From: Flavobacteriaceae bacterium
Lineage (GTDB): Bacteria; Bacteroidota; Bacteroidia; Flavobacteriales; Flavobacteriaceae
Direction of reading: 5' to 3'
Length of the DNA: 64,000 nt
NCBI GenBank assembly: GCA_031277535.1
Contig: JAITMD010000005.1
Location: 248,001-312,000 of the forward strand
In this document: in pieces, positions 36,011-44,378 of the stretch
Numbering within the stretch: the first letter of the stretch is position 1
How the letters are laid out: each line of letters begins with the position of its first letter
The notes under the pieces: model-generated
The model's database searches: none
Seen by the model: only the letters and a program-made list of their open reading frames with translations
What the model was told of the DNA's origin: nothing
Made by a program: the position numbers and the translations under genes

Positions 36011-37267
36011 TTAGGTATGTTGCATGATATAGCCACTCACTTTGGTCTTATCACACCAGAAGATATAGCACAATCCTCCACTACCATAATATACTTCACT
36101 ACCTTTAACATCTGGCACTTCTGAGTCTAACTGCATAATAAACTGCATCTTCTCTCCACTAATCGGGCAAGTTAATACCTCTCCATTCTGTATCCACGAA
36201 GGTTCTCCTCCTATTCTAAATAAGTTCTCACGACTGTTACTACTTGCCCAAGACTGGAAAGACCAACGTGCATCAGTAGGAGCTATCTGTACTTGGGTAG
36301 GTACCATAGCACTCTCTTCTACCCATTCGATAGTCATTACATCTCCTATCTTATGTGGCATTCCCTGTTCATCGTGTTGATAGAATACAATTCCGTTCTC
36401 ATTTAATTCTCTCAAATGACAACCTAATACCAGTTTTGGTAGTCCTGTTATAGGCAGTCCTTCTGGAATAGAATCAAACGTAATTATATGCATCATAGGA
36501 TTGTTTTCGTCCTCTGTGATATAACCTCCCATAGCAAAAGACTGACTTGTAGGCGTGCCATTCCACGTGGGGTGATCTGTACGATTGAGGTGAGAACTAT
36601 TAGGTTTGTTCATATAGTTTGATTGAAATAAAATATGATAAACCTTATCTTGACAATAACGCTTTACCAAACCATTGTCTCTACACAAACCTACCATTTC
36701 TAAGTACCCATCGATATAATCATCTGTACTGCCATAACTACTTAGCTCAATCTCTAAAGCATGAGGGATAAGCTGTTCTATAATAGCAATGTCTCTTGAT
36801 TCTATCAGGCAACTAAACAGTTTCTCTTTTGTTGCTCTATCTGTATCTATAGCCAAAAAGCGCTCTAAATAGGGCTGTAACTGAGCTGTAGGTAAATAGC
36901 GCCAATAATAATCTGCATAATAACTTTCTCCATTGGGATTGAGGTCTAATAACTCTTCTGTATAAGGGTGCAGAATATGAGGCAATTGAATACTTGCATA
37001 TTCTATCACACTCTCTGCAGCTTCACTTTCTTGTTTATGTAATATAGTGATGGCTAATTGAACTAACATACTAAAGTGCTTCTCACTAATATAACTCAAG
37101 GCACTGTCAAAAAGCGTAGAGCTCTTTATGTTTTCTGTCAGAAATTCTAAACAGAAAGCATACATCTCCTCTTCATTTTTCATCAATACTCTTAACTGAT
37201 TATACACATCTGGTGTCTTCCACTCTGTCAATTTAAAATCAACAGCCAATTGCTTTCCTTTGCTCAT
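36011..37267 (-). CDS. DUF1963-like protein (immunity-type block)
   Basis: The 418-residue protein has a helical N-terminal half (to about 200) without recognised motif, and a beta-rich C-terminal part with FRIGGEPSWIQNGEVLTCP, MQFIMQLDSEVPD and GGLCYIFWC, the layout of DUF1963/YwqG-like proteins. These often occur in toxin-immunity gene arrays. It lies 4 bp after a DUF2199 gene, which itself overlaps a SMI1/KNR4 gene by 1 bp, so the three are one operon. Function unknown; immunity is inferred from company. Confidence 0.65.
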   Translation of the reverse strand: MSKGKQLAVDFKLTEWKTPDVYNQLRVLMKNEEEMYAFCLEFLTENIKSSTLFDSALSYISEKHFSMLVQLAITILHKQESEAAESVIEYASIQLPHILHPYTEELLDLNPNGESYYADYYWRYLPTAQLQPYLERFLAIDTDRATKEKLFSCLIESRDIAIIEQLIPHALEIELSSYGSTDDYIDGYLEMVGLCRDNGLVKRYCQDKVYHILFQSNYMNKPNSSHLNRTDHPTWNGTPTSQSFAMGGYITEDENNPMMHIITFDSIPEGLPITGLPKLVLGCHLRELNENGIVFYQHDEQGMPHKIGDVMTIEWVEESAMVPTQVQIAPTDARWSFQSWASSNSRENLFRIGGEPSWIQNGEVLTCPISGEKMQFIMQLDSEVPDVKGSEVYYGSGGLCYIFWCDKTKVSGYIMQHT

Positions 37268-37271
37268 AAGA

Positions 37272-37772
37272 TTACTTGTTTAATAAAGCGTCTATTCTAT
37301 GTAATGCCTCTTCGGTAGAGATACCCTCATAAAACTCTTTGATAAAGATAGAGTCTCCTTGATGAGGTAAAATAGTTGGAATCCCCTTACTATTATCCAC
37401 CTCTACATTCGTAGGTAGCGCAAAAGTAGTATTAGCAGGGTAATTAGGTAAATCTGTTACCAACCATCCAAAGTAAGTTGTTTTGTATTCTTTATCGTCA
37501 TAATGTTCATAATAGTCTTTCATACTTGCCTCACTAAGACTCACCCAAACACCGTAATCTAAGTACTGACAGGCATCATACACATACTGTGTCATTACTC
37601 CTCTTAAATACCAATGTGTTCCTTCCTCATCGTCAATACAACATATTTCTTTAGTCAACTCCGCATTCGCTTTTGCTTCTTCAGATAAAGCTAAATAAGG
37701 ATCTGGTGCCTGAAACACCAATGCAGGCCAATCTTCGTGTTCTTGACCACAGTCTGCACATATATATTTCAT
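37272..37772 (-). CDS. DUF2199 domain-containing protein
   Basis: The 166 residues start MKYICADCGQEHEDWPALVF with a zinc-knuckle-like Cys pair, continue with LSEEAKANAELTKEICCID, WYLRGVM and LDYGVWVSLSEASMKDYYE, and TYFGWLVTDLPNYPAT-like wording, all typical of DUF2199. Proteins of this family are found near polymorphic toxin and immunity genes in many bacteria; their biochemical role is not known. It lies in the middle of a three-gene minus-strand operon. Confidence 0.85.
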   Translation of the reverse strand: MKYICADCGQEHEDWPALVFQAPDPYLALSEEAKANAELTKEICCIDDEEGTHWYLRGVMTQYVYDACQYLDYGVWVSLSEASMKDYYEHYDDKEYKTTYFGWLVTDLPNYPANTTFALPTNVEVDNSKGIPTILPHQGDSIFIKEFYEGISTEEALHRIDALLNK

Positions 37773-38848
37773 TAAAATGTTCCGTTATCTATTATAAATT
37801 GTTGATGTTCCGTTGTTTCTCCTTCTAAAGAAGCAATCTCTCTATAGATTAGTTCTTCTAAGCAGAATGCTACTACTGTACGCTCCCACGATTCGTTTTG
37901 CAATTCTATAATTTGACCATACGTACCTGTATCACTTGGATCGGTATCTATTAACAAATAGTCTCCATTCTTCCCCTCTGCAATAGGTATCCAATTAGGA
38001 TTAGCATAACTTGTACACTTTAATCTACTATCAAAGTTGGCGATTAACTCCTCATCTACTTCTTCATCCTCGTCAAATAAATCATTGATATTCTCCCACT
38101 CGCTTACTATATTTTCAAAAGGCAATAAATCATAATTCCAGCCATTCGCTTGTAAACTTATGGCAGAAGTTACTGCATTCCACTTGACATTTCCTCCTTT
38201 ATAGAAGTTAACTAAAATAGCAGGTAATGTCACTTCTACCTCTTCTAACTGCTCTATGACTGTATCTAATTGTTCTTGTGTAATACCATGCGTAGGGTTG
38301 TAATACTTGTTATCTGCTCCTACTTTATTTTCTATTGCGACCTTCCATTCTTTCCACACAACTTCTAAGTACTCAAAGTTCTCATCGAAGGGCAATACAT
38401 CTACCTGCTCTTCTATTGGTTCTTCAAATGCTTGTAAAGATAAAGAAGTAAGTCCTTCTTCTCTTATGTTGTACCAAACTGTCGCATCCTCAAATACAAA
38501 GGCTCCTGTATCATCACTGTCCCAAAGTTTGATGCGTTCTTTCTTGTGATTATTGTAATATAACATCGGATCAGTCTCTCCATTTAGGCATAACTGTCCT
38601 ACAAAAGGATGTTTGGCAGCGCTACTGTAATCCTCTACGATATAGGTTACTTCAATAGTATCTACTAATGCGCCGTCTTTTGCAAAAGCACGTAATCCTA
38701 ATGTATGCCAGATATATACTTCATTATGTGGCCCTACAAATGTTTCTGCTTCTCCAAACAGATTAAATAATTCTTCCTTAGCAATAGGAAAACTATACTT
38801 TACTCCATTTATCTCAAATCCATTTGATGTAAAATCAAATCTTATCAT
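37772..38848 (-). CDS. SMI1/KNR4 (SUKH) family protein
   Basis: The 358-residue protein has an N-terminal part (to about 145) of a beta-rich unknown domain and a C-terminal SMI1/KNR4-like region: EQLDTVIEQLEEVEVTLPAIL, FYKGGNVKW, then NWIPIAEGKNGDYLLIDTDPS and TVVAFCLEEL. SUKH domains are the most common immunity proteins against contact-dependent and polymorphic toxins. No matching toxin gene lies in the window. First gene of the immunity-like operon. Confidence 0.75.
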   Translation of the reverse strand: MIRFDFTSNGFEINGVKYSFPIAKEELFNLFGEAETFVGPHNEVYIWHTLGLRAFAKDGALVDTIEVTYIVEDYSSAAKHPFVGQLCLNGETDPMLYYNNHKKERIKLWDSDDTGAFVFEDATVWYNIREEGLTSLSLQAFEEPIEEQVDVLPFDENFEYLEVVWKEWKVAIENKVGADNKYYNPTHGITQEQLDTVIEQLEEVEVTLPAILVNFYKGGNVKWNAVTSAISLQANGWNYDLLPFENIVSEWENINDLFDEDEEVDEELIANFDSRLKCTSYANPNWIPIAEGKNGDYLLIDTDPSDTGTYGQIIELQNESWERTVVAFCLEELIYREIASLEGETTEHQQFIIDNGTF

Positions 38849-38942
38849 ATTCTTTCTCTTTGTGGGCTAAAATACTACTATTTTTAAATAGCGTCTTCAC
38901 GGAATATAGGGAAGTTTTCTTACTTTTATGAAAACTACCACC

Positions 38943-39479
38943 ATGAAAACTTATACTTTACAAACGGAGAGATTAATACTTAATCAGCCTCATACAGACG
39001 ATATATCTCGTTTAGTAGAGATTATGAAAAATCCTATCTATAACAAGAATACAACCAATATTCCTTTTCCTTATACAGAAGAAAACGGACAGTTCTGGGT
39101 TAATTTAGCTTTAGAAGGTGTAGAGCAAGGAGATAAATACATCTTTGCTATTCGACTAAAAGACACCCCTACTATCATAGGTGGAATAGGTCTGGGAATA
39201 GACAAGGCTAACAACAAAGCCGAAATGGGCTATTGGTTGGACGAACAATATTGGAATACAGGAATGGTAACGGAGGCTGCAAAAGCTTTAGTACAGTTTG
39301 GTTTTGATACTTTGGGATTACATAAGATATTTGCCACTCACTTTACTTACAACGAAGCCTCAGGACGCATTATGCAAAAAATAGGGATGCAACAAGAGGG
39401 AGTGTTAAAGGGCCATACATTGAAAGAAGGAGTTTATTTGGACCATATTGTCTATAGTATTATAAATGAAAAATCCTGA
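38943..39479 (+). CDS. GNAT family N-acetyltransferase (RimJ/RimL type)
   Basis: The protein (178 residues from the ATG at 38943) reads MKTYTLQTERLILNQPH at the start, IIGGIGLGIDKANNKAEMGYWL in the core, a shortened acetyl-CoA loop QYWNTGMVTEAAKAL and LHKIFATHFTYNEASGRIMQKIGM, all typical of the RimJ/RimL-like acetyltransferases. An earlier ATG at 38928 exists, but a near-consensus -7 box (TACTTTTA, 38921-38928) overlaps it, so the later start is preferred. The acceptor is unknown; proteins or small amines are possible. It stands alone on the plus strand with its own terminator. Confidence 0.85.
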   Translation: MKTYTLQTERLILNQPHTDDISRLVEIMKNPIYNKNTTNIPFPYTEENGQFWVNLALEGVEQGDKYIFAIRLKDTPTIIGGIGLGIDKANNKAEMGYWLDEQYWNTGMVTEAAKALVQFGFDTLGLHKIFATHFTYNEASGRIMQKIGMQQEGVLKGHTLKEGVYLDHIVYSIINEKS

Positions 39480-39497
39480 TAGTTTATATCAGGATTT
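39471..39497. terminator. Terminator after the GNAT gene
   Basis: AAATCCTGATA pairs with TATCAGGATTT, a perfect 11-bp stem with a 5-nt loop followed by T-rich sequence. It overlaps the stop codon of the plus-strand gene. Confidence 0.75.
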
Positions 39498-39552
39498 ATT
39501 ATTTTGTTATACTTAAAAAGCGTTTTCTGTCTTCAGAATAGAACACACTAAA

Positions 39553-40245
39553 TTACTTTAAATAATCAAGTACTTCTCTTATATTCCCAAGTTTGCGATA
39601 CTTCTCATAAGTAAGATTCTCTTCTACTACTTCATGAGCCCAAGTTACATGAAACGGAATATGCAATGCAGAACCTCCTAATTCGAGCACAGGGATAATA
39701 TCTGACTTGACCGAATTACCTACCATTAAGAACTGATCAGTCGAACAAGACAATTTACCAATTAAACTATCGTAATCCTTAATTTGTTTATCACTCATCA
39801 CTTCCACATGATGAAAATACTCTCCTAAATTAGAATTCTTCAACTTTCGTTCTTGATCTAATAGGTCTCCTTTGGTTGCTAATACTAATTGATAACTCCC
39901 ATGAAGCTGTTTTAACGTGTCTTCTACTCCATCAAGCAATGTGATAGGTTTATCGATTAGATTGTGTCCTAAATCCAATATACGATACATCAAGACATTA
40001 TTCATATTAGAACCCGTAATCTGCGCTCCAGTTTCTAATAAACTCAATAAAAAACTCTTCGCACCAAAACCATATCGCTCTAAATTTCTCATCTCTGTTG
40101 CAAACAACACTTTAGAAACTTCTTCCTTAGGTAAATAATCACTTAATAACTCACAAAATGCATGTTCTGTCTCTTGATAATATATTTCATTATTCCAAAG
40201 GGTATCATCTGCATCAAACGCTATTGTTTTTATTTCTTTACTCAT
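39553..40245 (-). CDS. HAD family hydrolase
   Basis: The 230-residue protein has the HAD motif I as AFDADDTLWNNE (nucleophile Asp of DxDDT), a helical cap, motif II LATKGDLLDQ, and motif III/IV region QFLMVGNSVKSDIIPVLELGG. The wording matches YjjG/phosphoglycolate-like HAD phosphatases that act on nucleotides or sugar phosphates; the substrate cannot be read. Single gene with an exact -7 box just upstream. Confidence 0.88.
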   Translation of the reverse strand: MSKEIKTIAFDADDTLWNNEIYYQETEHAFCELLSDYLPKEEVSKVLFATEMRNLERYGFGAKSFLLSLLETGAQITGSNMNNVLMYRILDLGHNLIDKPITLLDGVEDTLKQLHGSYQLVLATKGDLLDQERKLKNSNLGEYFHHVEVMSDKQIKDYDSLIGKLSCSTDQFLMVGNSVKSDIIPVLELGGSALHIPFHVTWAHEVVEENLTYEKYRKLGNIREVLDYLK

Positions 40246-40266
40246 CTTATCTCTTTATTACAAAGT

Positions 40267-40274
40267 CAAATATA
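40267..40274 (-). promoter_or_regulatory. -7 box of the HAD hydrolase gene
   Basis: The minus strand reads TATATTTG, an exact TAnnTTTG match, 22 bp before the start codon. Confidence 0.5.
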
Positions 40275-40293
40275 GAGGTAATGCTACTATGGT

Positions 40294-40313
40294 AAAAAGA
40301 CTTTTGTCTTTTT
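40294..40313. terminator. Terminator of the oxidoreductase gene
   Basis: AAAAAGAC and GTCTTTTT form a perfect 8-bp stem with a TTTT loop, 15 bp after the end of the minus-strand oxidoreductase gene. Confidence 0.6.
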
Positions 40314-40328
40314 GTATAAAACAAAGAA

Positions 40329-41306
40329 CTACTCTGTCACAATTACCAATCGCTGTCCGCTATCTAATGACTTATCCCATACCTCGCTAATTTCTTGCCA
40401 ATTATAACTCACTATATCCAAGCGCAATTTACCTGCTACAGCCAAGTCAAAAGCCTCTGGTAATAACACCTTAAAGAACTTTATCACTTCCTCATCAGTC
40501 CAACTTCCTATACCAGAACCCAATAACATAATATCTGTTCCTCTCAGAATAGAAGAAGACAGTTCAATTAAATCACCAGACATAGCCCCCACATTGACAA
40601 AGCGTGTTCTATATCTATATTTTCCCTTTCCTTTTAGAGCTGTAAGAATAGCTGAAGCACTATCTCCCCACAGATAATCTATCACAATATCAATAGGGTT
40701 TTCTTGATGTACTTGATCAAAAGTTTTTATTAACTCTTCTTGATTTCCATTAAGCGTTATAACCTCATCAGCACCTAACTCTTTTAGATAAGCTAAAGCA
40801 TTGGTATTACGACCTGTAACGATTACTTTACTTGCTCCGTAATGCTTAGCCATCTGTACAGCTACTTGTCCTGTCACACCAGTTGCACCATTAATCAAGA
40901 CTACTTCCCCTTTTTGAAGTTTAGCTCTTACTAACATGGCTATAACTGACCCCATAAGTGCATTAGGCAAGGCAGAAGCTAATGCTAAATCAATCCCTTT
41001 AGGCAAAGGCACCATCTGTTCTTTATCAACTACAACATACTCCGACAACATTCCTTGTAGTCCAAATCCATAAACCATTGTACCATCTTCAAGCGCTCCT
41101 ACCCCATCTGTTCCTATCACAAAAGGAGAAAAAGGCTTGCTACTTACTGAGTAGTGTTTACCACTTGCTATAGCTCTATCTAAGTTCTTAATAGACGCTG
41201 CCTTTACACGCATTAGTACTTGTTCTGGAGAGTTAATCTCTACCTCTTTAAAATCGGTTGTATATACAGGTGTTTGTCCTTTTTCTTTTACGATAACTGC
41301 TTTCAT
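40329..41306 (-). CDS. Zinc-independent alcohol dehydrogenase / quinone oxidoreductase family protein
   Basis: The 325-residue protein belongs to the medium-chain dehydrogenase/reductase family. It shows the GroES-like N-terminal part (ASIKNLDRAIASGKHY), the VIGTDGVGALEDG segment, and the NADP-binding loop INGATGVTGQVAVQMAKHYGA. The cysteines that bind zinc in alcohol dehydrogenases are missing, which fits the quinone oxidoreductase (QOR-like) branch. The preceding gene, a Crp/Fnr regulator in the same direction 69 bp upstream, may control it. Substrate unknown. Confidence 0.85.
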   Translation of the reverse strand: MKAVIVKEKGQTPVYTTDFKEVEINSPEQVLMRVKAASIKNLDRAIASGKHYSVSSKPFSPFVIGTDGVGALEDGTMVYGFGLQGMLSEYVVVDKEQMVPLPKGIDLALASALPNALMGSVIAMLVRAKLQKGEVVLINGATGVTGQVAVQMAKHYGASKVIVTGRNTNALAYLKELGADEVITLNGNQEELIKTFDQVHQENPIDIVIDYLWGDSASAILTALKGKGKYRYRTRFVNVGAMSGDLIELSSSILRGTDIMLLGSGIGSWTDEEVIKFFKVLLPEAFDLAVAGKLRLDIVSYNWQEISEVWDKSLDSGQRLVIVTE

Positions 41307-41375
41307 ATCTTACATTTTTATTGATGTAAAATTAGAGTAGGCACTTACCTCCATACGATAACATTTGTTATCAAA

Positions 41376-41948
41376 TCAGCCTTTTACAAGCTTGCTTTTA
41401 ATACGGCTCAAGTGAACCTTAGACACCCCAATATACGAAGCAATATAGTGTTGAGGAATGCGTTTGATCAACTCTGGACGAGTTCCATACAGTTTTAGAT
41501 AACGTTGTTCTGGGGTAGATTGTACAAAAGATAGGCTATGATTTACATAGTCAAACGTACGTTGAAAAAGCACATCGATAAACAAATCTCTATAAGCAGG
41601 TATTGCTAAAGATTCTTCTAATAGCGGTCCGATATCCTCTTTATCTGCTACCCAAACCTCAGTAGGTTCTATCGTCTCTAAAGTAAACTTGCTTGGTACT
41701 CCTTTCCAAAAACTCTCGATAGAAGATACCATACTATTCTCTAAGAAAAACTGAAACGTTACTTCCTGTCCATCCTTATTCAGCCATACACGCATAGCTC
41801 CTTTCTCCACCCAAAATACCTTATGTGCCACTTCTCCTTCTTCTAACAGCACTGTCTTAGCCGCATAAGTCTCCTGTCTAAAATAAGGCTTATACGCATT
41901 AATAAACTCTTGACTAATTAGCGATTCTCTATCTACTTTCTCAAACAT
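41376..41948 (-). CDS. Crp/Fnr family transcriptional regulator
   Basis: The 190-residue protein has a cyclic-nucleotide-binding-type domain (about 20-115: TVLLEEGEVAHKVFWVEKGAMRVWL) and a short C-terminal helix-turn-helix (IASYIGVSKVHLSRIKSKL, about 168-187). This short form is the common type in Bacteroidota. The Cys cluster of FNR is absent. It is followed in the same direction by a quinone oxidoreductase-like gene, likely its target, as is usual for this pair of families. The ligand is unknown. Confidence 0.85.
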   Translation of the reverse strand: MFEKVDRESLISQEFINAYKPYFRQETYAAKTVLLEEGEVAHKVFWVEKGAMRVWLNKDGQEVTFQFFLENSMVSSIESFWKGVPSKFTLETIEPTEVWVADKEDIGPLLEESLAIPAYRDLFIDVLFQRTFDYVNHSLSFVQSTPEQRYLKLYGTRPELIKRIPQHYIASYIGVSKVHLSRIKSKLVKG

Positions 41949-42084
41949 AAAACACTTTTTATACTAAGATATAAAGTACTAAAGTAGTGATTTTAGGGTT
42001 AACTGTGATAGATAAGGGAGTAGTTTAAATAATTAGATCTATCCTAAAAAGAAGTTATTATTTTTTAAGATATTTACATTAAAA

Positions 42085-42828
42085 ATGAAAAACGAAATTA
42101 TTCTTATAATACTATGTTATACTACATTAGCATGTACTCATCCTGAAATAGGTAAAACAACCTTAGACCTTGAAAATTTTGATACAAACTTTAATATTAA
42201 AAAGTTTTACCAAGGAGATATTGATAGGCATCAAGCGTATCTAAAACAAAAAGAAGAACTTTTAGATCAAGGTATTACTGATTTTCAAAATGTTGAGTTT
42301 CCAGAATTCAATATCATTGAAATAGAAAAACAATATGTAACTGACCCAAAAACAAATAAAGATATTCTTTTTACCTCTCGATATAAAATGAAATCATGGA
42401 ACCCCACTGATAGTCTTGCTTCTTATGGACCTTTATCTTTTTCTAAGATAAATATGATTGAATCAGATAAAAAAGACTTTATGGGATTAGTTGCTTCAAA
42501 TGAGTATGTAGAGGAATCCAAAACTGATCAATTAATTCAGTATATCACCCAGAAACAAGGCCAACCTAAACATGTGAAAACTCTTTTTTCTAATCAAGAT
42601 AGTATTTATGTATGGAACACACCAAACTATACATTAGCATTTAGCAAAGAACATGACACTAATATTAGTGAAAAACTAAAAACATCCTTATCAAAAGGCA
42701 ATCCTCAGAAATCACATATAAAAGCAAAATTATACTTAATAGCTAATCAATACGTAGATACGTTAAAAAACAATATAGCAGGAGAAGGTTGGGCAAATAT
42801 GCATATTTATTATACAAACAATAGATAA
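42085..42828 (+). CDS. Putative lipoprotein of unknown function
   Basis: The 247-residue protein begins MKNEIILIILCYTTLACTHPE with a lipobox-like LAC (Cys17), so it is likely anchored in a membrane. The rest is polar, with a DIDRHQAYLKQKEELLDQG helical region and a late AKLYLIANQY strand. No family was recognised. It is alone on the plus strand; the adjacent sequence to the right is a gene remnant. Confidence 0.55.
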   Translation: MKNEIILIILCYTTLACTHPEIGKTTLDLENFDTNFNIKKFYQGDIDRHQAYLKQKEELLDQGITDFQNVEFPEFNIIEIEKQYVTDPKTNKDILFTSRYKMKSWNPTDSLASYGPLSFSKINMIESDKKDFMGLVASNEYVEESKTDQLIQYITQKQGQPKHVKTLFSNQDSIYVWNTPNYTLAFSKEHDTNISEKLKTSLSKGNPQKSHIKAKLYLIANQYVDTLKNNIAGEGWANMHIYYTNNR

Positions 42829-42841
42829 TTATTTAAAATAA

Positions 42842-43258
42842 GAAAGTCCATCAAGTGACGGAATTATATCATCATATTATTCCTCATCTTCATTTATAAA
42901 TGAAGAGATAAACTTATTCCATTCTACGTCTACTTATAAAGTAGTCCATGTTGATTCAGAGAGAGGATATTCAGATTTAGTAGAGAAGATAAGAAGTAAT
43001 GCATTGGAGATTCCATTTAAAATAGAAGCTTATGCCTATGATGATGGTATGTTAGATAATTCTCTAAGTGATGTTATTGTCAAATGTCAAGTTTTAGATA
43101 CTTGTTTAATTCTTGGGCAAAGAATAGGATTACTATCAAAAGGAGATTTTGAAACCTTAATGAAACAATTAAATACTGTAGAGTATCTTATTCTTAAGAA
43201 AATTAAAGAGAAAGAAGTAGCTAAATTCATTGCTTCTTTCCAAGCTTCTAATTCTTGA
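42842..43258 (+). pseudogene. Remnant of a four-helix-bundle (23S rRNA intervening-sequence type) protein
   Basis: The frame is open for 138 codons after a TAA at 42839, but no ATG lies near its beginning; only a TTG at 43004 could start translation of 84 residues. The reading TYKVVHVDSERGYSDLV, then EKIRSNALEIPFKIEAYA and a helix LGQRIGLLSKGDFETLMKQL, fits the order of the small four-helix-bundle family (usual form QIRRAALSIPxNIAEG). The IAEG site is changed to IEAY. The first helix is missing. It is best seen as a 5'-truncated copy. If translated from 43004 it would be an unusual short version. Confidence 0.5.
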
Positions 43259-43278
43259 TGTGGTTTTTCTTGTAACAT
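43207..43278 (-). pseudogene. Inverted 5' fragment of a four-helix-bundle gene
   Basis: The minus strand from 43278 reads MLQEKPHQELEAWKEAMNLA, closely like the usual start of four-helix-bundle proteins (KPHxxLxxWKKAMxLV). After about 24 residues the match ends, and the frame runs on through the antisense of the neighbouring remnant to 43087. Thus the first helix of such a protein lies head-on against the later helices on the other strand, as if the locus had been partly inverted. Chance similarity is possible. Confidence 0.35.
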
Positions 43279-43376
43279 AATGAATAGTTTTTTTATTCTT
43301 CATCATTACATCCATAACAATACCACGTTAACCTTTTTAATATAAACAAATTGTTATTCAAGCATTAAGGTTCCTG

Positions 43377-44180
43377 TTATTTTTTGTTTCTTCTTTTTTT
43401 CAAAATATGGTAAACTCTATAGTCGTGCTTTACCACTCTTTTACTCCAGTCTACAATATGTTTTCCTTCTTCAAAAACTAATAACATTTTAACTACAAGA
43501 TAATCATATACAGTAGTCAATAAAATTACAGCAACACCAATATACAATGTGCGCAAATGCATCCATTCAAAACAATAAGCAGCAACAATACCTCCTATTC
43601 CAAAAGAAAAAATAATAGACAATTTTAACCCTATATGAGAGAGTAAAACACGACGTACATTTTTATTTCTAATATAGAAAAACAGACGTGCAGTCTCTAT
43701 CCCCAAGTCTGTTACAATACCTGTAATATGCGTGGTTCTCACTACGGCTTTTGAAATAAAAGTGACCAAAGAATTTTGCAACCCCATTGCAAACAGTAAA
43801 ACATACGCTATTTTCATGGGATATTGATGTAGAACATCGCCTTCTAAATAAGCAACTCCTGCCAACAATAAAGCTTCCAAAATCAGTGGTACTGTAAAAT
43901 AAACCTTATTTCTAATTAATTTTTGAATTTGCAGAATAACGTGAGAAGTGAAAGCTCCCATAAAAAAGGCGACTAACAATAATACAGACTTAAGAATCGC
44001 TGTTTTATTAAAAGACAAAAACTCTTGTGCAAAATTTGACAAGTACCCTGTCACATTTGTAGTCATCAACTTCAGGGCTAAAAAACCACTTACATTTACC
44101 ACTCCTCCCACAAAAGACAACAATACTGCTAAGCGCAAGTTCTGCACAAAACTTCTTTCCCTTCCACGATGTGATAACAT
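43377..44180 (-). CDS. YoaK family (DUF1275) membrane protein
   Basis: The 267-residue protein has about six membrane segments. It starts LRLAVLLSFVGGVVNVSGFLAL, MTTNVTGYLSNFAQEF and LLLVAFFMGAFTSHVIL, and shows GLQNSLVTFISKAVVRTTHITGIVTDLGIE (read in parts at about 135-165), the family hallmarks. Function of DUF1275 proteins is unknown. An exact -7 box lies 85 bp upstream. Confidence 0.88.
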   Translation of the reverse strand: MLSHRGRERSFVQNLRLAVLLSFVGGVVNVSGFLALKLMTTNVTGYLSNFAQEFLSFNKTAILKSVLLLVAFFMGAFTSHVILQIQKLIRNKVYFTVPLILEALLLAGVAYLEGDVLHQYPMKIAYVLLFAMGLQNSLVTFISKAVVRTTHITGIVTDLGIETARLFFYIRNKNVRRVLLSHIGLKLSIIFSFGIGGIVAAYCFEWMHLRTLYIGVAVILLTTVYDYLVVKMLLVFEEGKHIVDWSKRVVKHDYRVYHILKKRRNKK

Positions 44181-44264
44181 ACCCTATTCTTTTTATCTCA
44201 AATTCTGCAAAAAAGCATTACCTTTTATTCATTACAGAATCTATTTTTATACTCAGTAATACAA

Positions 44265-44272
44265 CAAATTTA
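44265..44272 (-). promoter_or_regulatory. -7 box of the DUF1275 gene
   Basis: The minus strand reads TAAATTTG, an exact TAnnTTTG match, 85 bp before the start codon. Confidence 0.4.
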
Positions 44273-44378
44273 AGGATAAATAATAAGCTTTGGATTTCTT
44301 TGTTCTTGTTTTATATTGGTAAGTCTTCTATTTTTTTAGTCTTTATGAAATACAGTCTGTTTTAAATCACCCTCTTTC

